Source: Methylococcaceae bacterium UBA6146 (lineage in GTDB: Bacteria > Pseudomonadota > Gammaproteobacteria > Methylococcales > Methylomonadaceae). From it: a stretch of 64,000 bases of DNA. The first letter of the stretch is position 1. Each line of letters begins with the position of its first letter. A model generated the notes under the pieces. The model was not told the origin of the DNA, did no database searches, and saw only the letters and a list, made by a program, of their open reading frames with translations. Of this stretch, positions 8,901 to 15,656 are shown in pieces. The position numbers and the translations under genes were made by a program. The stretch lies in NCBI GenBank assembly GCA_002422395.1, contig DIUY01000029.1, positions 69,289 through 133,288 on the forward strand. The letters run 5' to 3'.

Positions 8901-9824
8901 AAATCTGATACGGCACCACAACTTTTGCCTGCCCAACCCTCATCACCGCTAATGCCGGACCGCCTGCCTTTGTTTGCAATCAACTGCCGCAAAACACTCT
9001 GGCAAACTGTGGACTTAGGCCAATTGATTGTCAAAACCGAGCGTATACCCGGAGGTATTGCGTTTAAGCAAGCAGAATTGTCAGGCCTTGAACAGCAATT
9101 AACCTTATCAGGCGAATGGAAAAACAGCGGGGAGGGAACCGTCACCACAGTGCATGGCTATCTGGAACTGCCTAATGTGGAGCAATTATTTACCCGCTTG
9201 GATATTACCAAAGAATTTAAGGAGACCCAGGGGCATATCAATTTTTCTGCCAGTTGGAATGCGCCGCCTTATGGTTTCTCTTTGGCTGACTTGTCCGGAG
9301 AAATCGACGTTAACCTTAAAGAAGGCCGGTTGCTAAGCATAGAACCTGGCTTTGGCAGGGTTCTGGGTATGTTGGCGATGGCCCAATGGACAAAACGTTT
9401 GCAATTTGATTTTCGGGACATGTATGAAGAAGGCCTGATGTTCAACAGCATTAAGGGGCATTTCGACATAGTGGACGGAATTGCAAGCACTAATAACTTG
9501 CTGGTCGATGCAATCCCGGCAAAAATAAATCTTACGGGACGCACTGATTTCGTTAAAAAAACCGTCGACCATATTGTCTTCGTCAACCCCAAAAGCGCTG
9601 ATGCCGTGCCCATTGCTGGTACAATTATGGGCAATATCATGACGCTGGTCACCCAAACCCTGACCGGTGATGATTACAAGGGGTTTTTCTTAGGCTCGCA
9701 GTACCAAGTGAAAGGCAAATGGGACAATATGCAAATTATTCAGCTGCACGAAAATGATGGCTTGCTACAAAAAACATGGACAGGCATCACTAATTTTCCT
9801 TGGCTGCAAAATTCAGGACAATAA
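5943..9824 (+). CDS. yhdP: YhdP family AsmA-like envelope protein
   Basis: A 1293-residue protein with one N-terminal membrane helix (about residues 13-33) and a very long periplasmic region of repeated beta strands, the layout of AsmA-like inter-membrane phospholipid transporters. Length and position after rng match E. coli YhdP (~1266 residues), which helps move phospholipids to the outer membrane. The C-terminal ~250 residues (EGRLLSIEPGFGRVLGMLAM and after) contain the conserved AsmA_2-type segment. The nitrilase-family gene follows 12 bp downstream. A GC-rich stretch then T-run just upstream (5914-5940) might be a weak attenuator between rng and yhdP. Confidence 0.9.
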   Translation: MIHHLKLATRHFIFWSLLATAIGLTSVRLLLTGIDTYKSELAGQISELVGAPVTIGRLSAKMRGFSPELVLRDINVASIDATQKPAVALKEIRLGIDLLATVINQNLLSSSWVTLIGAKLSVQRKIDGSFAIIGLQAGDNSPTWLLAGRKYEVLQSEVTWQDMQTATKPLKIDAVNLAIINNGDWHRINVMAQLPAKHGGALTLSMSLQGNIFEPSAINGTLFVQVRQLNLAAFPPEYLPSNIAINSGKSDVRLWATLQQAQLVSLQGEAQLQQLQLQQPQQGDFSVKHLETRFHWHAHTPSKASTPPQWQLNVSQFLLTTTDTLKHKDKQWPDAVFSIAGYGQDNTKPWQHMGLAVRQIDLQELSRLTLLFAPLPKAQAGLLAEAQLQGTLKNFSAYADLEAKQVAVNGEFQQLGFLPVQQIPGVANLTGKITGTLNHGVLRLTTDDGQVSYPTLFRKALIIKRLEGRFAWQQNLNDWTLSSPLFTLDLLSIKSKNRLRLVLPKTTGQPFVDLQMALTDDDISQLKHYFPTKVMKPADIDWLDVAFVKGRIAQGGVLLYGNIGATQPPLFEAILDVDQVELRYAPDWPHFFDVAGRVLFLQNKMVCESRQGHSGKLNLIQATVINEAVGVSNQLQINGEVEGQITDALGFLQQTPLNATMGPLINAVTTQGVTQVGLDLDLALNVDGYTKLNGNAQLNQAKLKVKAIDLWLNKINGVLKFNEHGVYSDTINAVALDNPVKITIDNTATETNVNVAGRTAIDTLKKQFKMPLWDTASGALDYQLKLGLPVNNNTDPTLRVQSDLVGVALDLPGKLAKTVSQSKPLALTFSLGDEVLLPIAISYDKQLQAAVKLNVATQSLHGGHILLGPGTVTQPADNKLTLEINQDNLELHDLIGFAGVQNTSQDSSQDSGIQIKKIHIHSNNALWKNNSLGAFDLALKPEGRYWAGTIDSAFAHGKIHIPVAFNQNSQITADMDKLDLAIIKQFKSDTAPQLLPAQPSSPLMPDRLPLFAINCRKTLWQTVDLGQLIVKTERIPGGIAFKQAELSGLEQQLTLSGEWKNSGEGTVTTVHGYLELPNVEQLFTRLDITKEFKETQGHINFSASWNAPPYGFSLADLSGEIDVNLKEGRLLSIEPGFGRVLGMLAMAQWTKRLQFDFRDMYEEGLMFNSIKGHFDIVDGIASTNNLLVDAIPAKINLTGRTDFVKKTVDHIVFVNPKSADAVPIAGTIMGNIMTLVTQTLTGDDYKGFFLGSQYQVKGKWDNMQIIQLHENDGLLQKTWTGITNFPWLQNSGQ

Positions 9825-9836
9825 CAGAGATAAATT

Positions 9837-10655
9837 ATGTATAAATGTGCTGCCATACAAATGGCATCCAGCCCAAGTGTCAGCGCTAACCTGATACGGG
9901 CTGAAAACCTCATTGCCGAAGTGGCAAAAGAAGGCGCCAAATTAGTCGCCTTACCCGAAAATTTTGCGCTGATGGGCGATAATGAAATGGACAAAGTTCG
10001 GGTAAAGGAAGTTTACGGCACTGGCCAGATACAGGATTTTTTGGCGGCGGTTGCCAAAAAATATGCGGTCTGGGTCATTGGCGGCACCATCCCCATTGCG
10101 GGCGACAATGCCAATAAAGTGCGGGCCGCTTGCCTTATGTTTAACGACCAAGGTGAACAGGTCGGACGCTATGACAAAATGCACCTGTTTGATGTCAATG
10201 TGCCCGGCACCAATGAAGTGTATAGCGAATCGAACACCATAGAGCCTGGGGCAGAAACAGAAATCTTTGCCACGCCATTTGGCCGGATAGGGCTTGCCGT
10301 TTGTTATGACCTCCGGTTCCCTGAGTTTTTCCGCAAAATGAGCAAGCAAGGCGTCGATATTCTGGTCATTCCTTCCGCTTTCACGTTAGAAACAGGGGCG
10401 GCCCACTGGGAATTGTTGCTCAGGGCACGCGCCATTGAAAACCTTTGCTACGTGATAGCGCCAAACCAAGGCGGTTTTCATTTGAATGGCCGCAAAACAT
10501 TTGGCCACAGCATGATTATTGACCCTTGGGGAGTCGTACTGGACTGTTACAAAACCGGTAGCGGCTTTGCCTGTGCGGATATAGACCATGACCGCTTGGC
10601 AAAAGTGCGGAATGCTTTTCCGGTATTAAATCATCGACGTTTTTATTGTGACTGA
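9837..10655 (+). CDS. Carbon-nitrogen hydrolase (Nit1-like amidase)
   Basis: 272 residues of the nitrilase superfamily with all three catalytic residues in context: Glu in LVALPENF (~41), Lys in YDKMHLFDV (~111) and Cys in GLAVCYDLRFPEFF (~146). The sequence fits the Nit1/YbeM branch, whose known members hydrolyse deaminated glutathione to alpha-ketoglutarate and Cys-Gly as metabolite repair. It sits between yhdP and tldD, an order common in gammaproteobacteria, but no direct functional link to those genes is established. Cytoplasmic; no signal peptide. Confidence 0.88.
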   Translation: MYKCAAIQMASSPSVSANLIRAENLIAEVAKEGAKLVALPENFALMGDNEMDKVRVKEVYGTGQIQDFLAAVAKKYAVWVIGGTIPIAGDNANKVRAACLMFNDQGEQVGRYDKMHLFDVNVPGTNEVYSESNTIEPGAETEIFATPFGRIGLAVCYDLRFPEFFRKMSKQGVDILVIPSAFTLETGAAHWELLLRARAIENLCYVIAPNQGGFHLNGRKTFGHSMIIDPWGVVLDCYKTGSGFACADIDHDRLAKVRNAFPVLNHRRFYCD

Positions 10656-10663
10656 CTTTTATT

Positions 10664-11257
10664 ATGATTAACTCGCAGGCAATTATTAAAGTCTTTTTGG
10701 TGGCCCTAACATTGACGGCTTGTGGCACGGCAAACGATAGCCGTTACCGAAGCACCGAAATGCTTGAGCGGCCGCCTATTTTGGCAGTCCAAAAACAACC
10801 GGGCTATGAGGAAACCCAAGCTGACGAAAGCGTGGTGCCTAAAAAAAGCTACAAAAAAGGTCTGGATGACGATGTTTATTTGCTAGCGTCCAAGCCGCCG
10901 ATGCTGAAAATAAAACAGCCTTTTGACACGGCTTGGCGTACGCTAGGGCTTGCCTTAAAACAAAGCGAAATAAAAATCACCGATCAAGAGCAAGAAAAAG
11001 GGCTTTATTTCGTTGCCTACAGCCCTAAATCGCTGTCGGACATGCTCCCATTCTTCAATCATGAAGGTAAAGAAATCATCTATGTGCTGACCGTCACGGC
11101 AGATGGGGCAGAAACTGAAATCACCTCGGCACTCGCCGGCCCGGCTGAACAAAAAAATCTGTTTATCCGTCTCGATGATGACGAATATAAAACTGATGCC
11201 GATGATTTGTTAATCCAAGTGTTTGAAACCCTGCGTGATGATTTAGTTGAAGAATGA
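10664..11257 (+). CDS. BamC-like outer-membrane lipoprotein
   Basis: A 197-residue lipoprotein. The N-terminal signal ends in the lipobox LTAC (Cys at 20), giving a lipidated mature protein; the next residues are Gly-Thr, so outer-membrane sorting is likely. Residues 25-45 (YRSTEMLERPPIL) resemble the unstructured BamC N-terminus that packs on BamD. Residues ~85-195 (FDTAWRTLGLALKQSEIKITDQEQEKGLYFV) match one NlpB/BamC helix-grip domain. Classical BamC has two such domains and ~340 residues, so this would be a one-domain form. The usual neighbour dapA is absent. Starts 8 bp after the amidase gene. Confidence 0.65.
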   Translation: MINSQAIIKVFLVALTLTACGTANDSRYRSTEMLERPPILAVQKQPGYEETQADESVVPKKSYKKGLDDDVYLLASKPPMLKIKQPFDTAWRTLGLALKQSEIKITDQEQEKGLYFVAYSPKSLSDMLPFFNHEGKEIIYVLTVTADGAETEITSALAGPAEQKNLFIRLDDDEYKTDADDLLIQVFETLRDDLVEE

Positions 11258-11377
11258 CAACGTAGGGTACAGGGCAAAAATACGTCCTGCGCCTTATCCC
11301 CCCAAAAATTTGACCCACCTGCTATAACTGGCAAGTGAATTTGAACCGACGGGTAACGTCGGACACGGATTGGAAAC

Positions 11378-12817
11378 ATGGAACTATTAAACCTGGCAAG
11401 ACAAGCTATTCTGGTGCCTGCATGCATACAAGACAGCGCTATTGAAAACATTATGGGCTGTTTGCTCAGTTCGCCGGTCGATGCGGCTGACATTTATTTC
11501 CAAGCCAGCCATTCAGAATCTTGGGTTATGGAAGGCGGCATCATTAAGGAAGGCAGCCATAATATCGAACAAGGCGCCGGTGTGCGGGCAGTGTCTGGTG
11601 AAAAAACTGGCTTTGCCTATAGCGACCGTATCGAACTGCCGGTATTGCTGGAAGCCGCCAATAATGTCAAAGCCATTCTCAGACAAGGCCAAGAAGCCCG
11701 CGTCAAGCTAACACCGGTAAGCAACCAGTCTTGCTATTACCCCATCGCCAACCCATTAAAATCATTGGATGATCAGCAAAAAATAGACTTGTTGCACAGG
11801 GTTGAAAATGAAACCCGCAAGCTCGACAAGCGCATTGAAGAAGTCATCGTCAGCTTGGTTTCTGTCCATGAGCATATCTTAGTCGCCAATCAGGACGGCA
11901 TCTTGGCCGGCGACATAAGGCCATTGGTGCGCATGAATATAACGGTGATTGTTGAAGAAAATGGCCGCCGTGAACAAGCTAGCATGGGGGGCGGCGCACG
12001 CTCAGACTACCGCTATTTTTTAGAAAATAACCGCGCCCTTGGCTTCGGGGGGGAAGCTGTCCGGCAAGCGTTGGTCAATCTGGAAGCAGGTGAGGCGCCC
12101 GCCGGCAATATGACGGTGGTATTAGGCCCAGGCTGGCCTGGCATTTTGTTGCATGAAGCCATAGGCCATGGCCTAGAAGGTGATTTCAACCGCAAAGGCA
12201 CATCGGCGTTCAGTGGCCGTGTGGGCGAACGCGTGGCATCGGCTTTATGCACCGTGGTTGATGATGGCACATTGTCTGGCAGACGCGGTTCATTGAGTAT
12301 TGATGACGAAGGCACACCCACCGGGCAAACGGTATTGATTGAAAATGGCATTCTTAAAGGCTATATGCAGGATAACCTCAACGCCCGGTTAATGGGCGTC
12401 AAATCGACTGGCAATGGGAGGCGCGAATCTTACGCCAGTTTGCCGATGCCGCGCATGACTAACACTTACATGCTGCCTGGTTCACATGACCCGGAAGAAA
12501 TCATCAAATCGGTCAAAAAAGGCTTGTACGCCAAAAATTTTGCCGGTGGCCAGGTTGACATCACCTCCGGTAAATTTGTTTTTTCAGCTAGCGAAGCTTA
12601 TCTGATCGAGGACGGCAAAATAACCCGCCCAGTTAAGGGCGCGACTTTGATAGGCAACGGGCCTGACGTGTTGACCAAGGTGTCTATGGTCGGCAATGAC
12701 CTGGAACTGGACAGTGGCGTGGGGACTTGTGGAAAGGACGGGCAAAGTGTGCCGGTTGGCGTCGGCCAGCCTACCTTGAAGATTGACGGGTTGACGGTAG
12801 GCGGAACAGGGGTTTAA
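11378..12817 (+). CDS. tldD: Metalloprotease TldD
   Basis: 479 residues, the usual TldD length. The zinc site is HEAIGHGLEGDF (HExxxH) near residues 260-264; the family's conserved C-terminal glycine-rich segment is also present (TCGKDGQSVPVGVGQP). TldD works with TldE/PmbA as a heterodimeric protease that cleaves unfolded peptides and matures some modified peptides (microcin B17, for example); tldE is not in this window. The ATG is preceded by GGAAAC, and 120 bp separate it from the lipoprotein gene, so it may have its own promoter. Confidence 0.95.
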   Translation: MELLNLARQAILVPACIQDSAIENIMGCLLSSPVDAADIYFQASHSESWVMEGGIIKEGSHNIEQGAGVRAVSGEKTGFAYSDRIELPVLLEAANNVKAILRQGQEARVKLTPVSNQSCYYPIANPLKSLDDQQKIDLLHRVENETRKLDKRIEEVIVSLVSVHEHILVANQDGILAGDIRPLVRMNITVIVEENGRREQASMGGGARSDYRYFLENNRALGFGGEAVRQALVNLEAGEAPAGNMTVVLGPGWPGILLHEAIGHGLEGDFNRKGTSAFSGRVGERVASALCTVVDDGTLSGRRGSLSIDDEGTPTGQTVLIENGILKGYMQDNLNARLMGVKSTGNGRRESYASLPMPRMTNTYMLPGSHDPEEIIKSVKKGLYAKNFAGGQVDITSGKFVFSASEAYLIEDGKITRPVKGATLIGNGPDVLTKVSMVGNDLELDSGVGTCGKDGQSVPVGVGQPTLKIDGLTVGGTGV

Positions 12818-12846
12818 CGCTAGCGGGCCGTGATTTTTTCAATCAC

Positions 12847-12878
12847 CGTAGTGGGCAGAGTTTTGGCCGCCCACTACG
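12847..12878. terminator. Bidirectional hairpin between tldD and lpdA
   Basis: CGTAGTGGGC (12847-12856) and its exact complement GCCCACTACG (12869-12878) form a 10-bp stem with a 12-nt loop, placed between the convergent stops of tldD and lpdA. A T-run (12833-12838) lies on the lpdA-proximal exit for minus-strand transcripts only in reverse, so it is not a textbook T-tailed terminator; the location is what supports the call. Confidence 0.6.
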
Positions 12879-12911
12879 CACTTTATGGTGGGTTTGTCCG
12901 CACTTAAAACA

Positions 12912-14330
12912 TCACTGCTTCTTGATATAAAGGTCAGTGATTGTGCCGGTAATCATCTCGGCGGCAAACCCGAAGGTTTCAGATAAAGTCGGATGCGGAT
13001 GGATGGTTAAGCTGATGTCTTCGGCATCGGATCCCATCTCCAACGCCAGCACCGCTTCGGCAATCAACTCACCGGCATTAGGGCCGACCATACCAGCGCC
13101 TAAAATTCTACCGGTTTCTTTATCACAAAGTATTTTAGTCAAGCCTTCCTTGCGTCCCATACTTAATGAACGGCCACTTGCCGCCCACGGGAACGCGGCT
13201 TTATCGTATTCTAAGCCTTGCTGTTTGGCTTGATTTTCAGTCAACCCCATCCAGGCAATTTCAGGATCAGTATAGGCGACCGATGGGATGGTCAACGCAT
13301 CAAACCCAGCCTTATGCCCTGCTATCACCTCGGCGGCAACTTTTCCTTCATGGACGGCTTTGTGGGCAAGCATCGGATTGCCTACAATGTCACCTATGGC
13401 AAAAATATGACCGACATTGGTGCGTTGTTGTTTATCAACCGTGATAAAGCCTTGTTCATCGACGTTGACGCCCGCTTGTCCGGCATCAATCAGCTTACCG
13501 TTAGGCCTGCGGCCTACCGCCACCAGCACCGCATCAAAGAATTCAAATTCCGGTGCGCCTTTGCCTTCAAAGAACACCTTCAAACCTTCGTCATGTGATT
13601 CAATCGACGTGACGCGGGTATCCAGCCAGACGTTACGGTATTGTTTTTTGATGCGTCTGAACAATGGCGTAACCAAGTCTTTGTCGCAGCCAGGAATAAT
13701 TTGATCCATCAATTCAACCACGCTGATTTCTGAACCATACGCATGGTAAACCGTCGCCATTTCCAAACCAATTATGCCACCGCCGACAATCAGCAATTTC
13801 TTGGGGATTTCTTTTAATGCCAAGGCATCGGTCGAATTCCATAAGCGCGGGTCGTCATGCGGGAAAATAGGGATTTGTGTAGGATGTGAACCTGCGGCAA
13901 TAATGGCATGGTCGAAACGGATAGTGGTCGCCCCGCTTTCGGCTTGCACGACCAATGTCTCAGACGAGGTAAATTGGCCTGTGCCTTGTATGACTTCGAC
14001 TTTGCGCTGTTTGGCAAGCCCGGCCAAACCGTCATTTAATGTCTTGGTCACGCTTTGTTTCCACGCCCTAATTTTATCCAAATCCAGCGTGGGCTTATTA
14101 AAACTAATGCCATGCTCAGCGATTTCATCAGCTTCATGGATGATAAGCGCAGTGTGCAATAAGGCTTTGGAAGGAATACAGCCAACATTCAAACAGACGC
14201 CGCCCAGCACGGCTTCGCGTTCGACCAAAACCACTTGTTTCCCTAAATCTGCTGCACGAAACGCCGCGCTATAACCGCCAGGGCCGCCGCCCAATACTAA
14301 GACTTCTGCATGTAACACTGTGTCATTCAT
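12912..14330 (-). CDS. lpdA: Dihydrolipoyl dehydrogenase (E3)
   Basis: 472 residues. The N-terminal FAD site GGGPGGYSAAFRAADLG and the redox-active disulfide CLNVGCIPSKA (~48-58) are present, with the NAD-binding GGGIIGLEMATVYHAYG near 180 and the C-terminal His-Glu pair in HPHPTLSE (~450). It reoxidises dihydrolipoamide on E2, passing electrons to NAD+. It is the last gene of the aceE-aceF-lpdA operon, 14 bp after aceF. Confidence 0.96.
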   Translation of the reverse strand: MNDTVLHAEVLVLGGGPGGYSAAFRAADLGKQVVLVEREAVLGGVCLNVGCIPSKALLHTALIIHEADEIAEHGISFNKPTLDLDKIRAWKQSVTKTLNDGLAGLAKQRKVEVIQGTGQFTSSETLVVQAESGATTIRFDHAIIAAGSHPTQIPIFPHDDPRLWNSTDALALKEIPKKLLIVGGGIIGLEMATVYHAYGSEISVVELMDQIIPGCDKDLVTPLFRRIKKQYRNVWLDTRVTSIESHDEGLKVFFEGKGAPEFEFFDAVLVAVGRRPNGKLIDAGQAGVNVDEQGFITVDKQQRTNVGHIFAIGDIVGNPMLAHKAVHEGKVAAEVIAGHKAGFDALTIPSVAYTDPEIAWMGLTENQAKQQGLEYDKAAFPWAASGRSLSMGRKEGLTKILCDKETGRILGAGMVGPNAGELIAEAVLALEMGSDAEDISLTIHPHPTLSETFGFAAEMITGTITDLYIKKQ

Positions 14331-14344
14331 TGCATTCTTCCTTT

Positions 14345-15643
14345 TTAAAGTAACAAACGGCGAATATCGCTTAAGTTTTGCTTAACAACCGCCATAAAAC
14401 GCGCCACTTCGGCGCCGTCAATCACGCGGTGGTCATAAGTCAAATCTAAAGGCAACATCAAACGCGGGACAAACTCTATGCCATCCCAAACGGGCTGCGT
14501 CTTGGCACGGGTGACGCCTAAAATAGCCACTTCGGGGGCGTTGACTATCGGCGTGAAAGCCGTGCCTCCGATACCGCCCAAACTGGAGATGGTGATACAA
14601 CCGCCCTGCATGTCGGCAGGCAATAGCTTCCCTTGTCTGGCTTTAGCGCTTTTTTCCGCCAATTCGACCGCCAACTGGTTAACGCTCTTGGTGTTGACAT
14701 CACGCAGCACCGGCACAACCAAACCATTAGGCGTATCGACCGCGATACCAATATTAAAATATTTTTTCAGGATCAGGCTTTCGCCATCACTTGACAATGA
14801 TGCGTTAAAGTTAGGGAATTGCTGCATCGCGGCAACCAAGGCTTTGATTATAAACATCAGGCCAGTGATTTTAACTTCATCCTTGCCTTTTTCTGCGTTT
14901 AACGCATTGCGGAAAGCTTCCATATCAGTGATGTCTGCCTCCTCATGGTAAGTCACCATAGGCAGGTTGAGCCAAACACGGGTCAGGTTTTGACCTGTCA
15001 ACCGTTTTATTTTGCTGAGCTTCAAAGTTTCAGTATCACCAAATAGCGAAAAATCAACAGTGGGTATGCTGGGGATGCCCCCGCCACTACTGGCGACGCC
15101 TTCAGCCATTACCTTTTTGACATAATTCTTGACATCGTCTTTTAAAATACGCCCTTTGCGGCCACTACCCCCCATAACTTTAGCTATGTCAACACCGAGT
15201 CCACGGGCAAATAACCTGACGGATGGGGACGCATGGGGAGCAGAAGCCGCATCGGTCGCTTTGCCCAGTTCAGGAATGACCGCAACAGGCGGCTCATGAA
15301 CAACAGGGGGCCTCACTTTTTGTTCAACCGCAGATGTTTCGGCCGGACTTGTCGCTGGTGGCTGGATTGCCTCTTTAGCCTTTTCGCCACCCTCCTCGGT
15401 TGTATTTGCCAGCACCGTCGCAATCAACGAGCCTTCGGAAACCTTATCGCCAGGCTTTATGTACACCTGCTGGACTGTGCCCGTGGCGCTGGACGGCAGC
15501 TCCATGCTGGCCTTGTCAGTTTCCAGTGTCGCCACCGTCTGTTCCAATGCAACAATATCACCGGGCTTAATCAACACTTCAACAACATCAATTTCAGCGA
15601 CATTACCGACATCAGGAACTTTAATTTCACACAAACTAGTCAT
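14345..15643 (-). CDS. aceF: Dihydrolipoamide acetyltransferase (E2) of pyruvate dehydrogenase
   Basis: About 432 residues from the ATG at 15643, which has GGAAAG six bases upstream; an ATG at 15649 is in the same frame. Order: one lipoyl domain (residues ~5-78, lipoyl-lysine in ETDKAS at ~44), an Ala/Pro/Glu-rich linker, a peripheral subunit-binding domain (SPSVRLFARGLGVDI, ~140-178), and the catalytic domain ending DHRVIDGAEVARF with the active-site His and Asp. E. coli AceF has three lipoyl domains and ~630 residues; this one has a single domain. It transfers acetyl groups from E1 to CoA. Flanked by aceE (13 bp upstream) and lpdA. Confidence 0.95.
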   Translation of the reverse strand: MTSLCEIKVPDVGNVAEIDVVEVLIKPGDIVALEQTVATLETDKASMELPSSATGTVQQVYIKPGDKVSEGSLIATVLANTTEEGGEKAKEAIQPPATSPAETSAVEQKVRPPVVHEPPVAVIPELGKATDAASAPHASPSVRLFARGLGVDIAKVMGGSGRKGRILKDDVKNYVKKVMAEGVASSGGGIPSIPTVDFSLFGDTETLKLSKIKRLTGQNLTRVWLNLPMVTYHEEADITDMEAFRNALNAEKGKDEVKITGLMFIIKALVAAMQQFPNFNASLSSDGESLILKKYFNIGIAVDTPNGLVVPVLRDVNTKSVNQLAVELAEKSAKARQGKLLPADMQGGCITISSLGGIGGTAFTPIVNAPEVAILGVTRAKTQPVWDGIEFVPRLMLPLDLTYDHRVIDGAEVARFMAVVKQNLSDIRRLLL

Positions 15644-15656
15644 ATTCATCTTTCCA

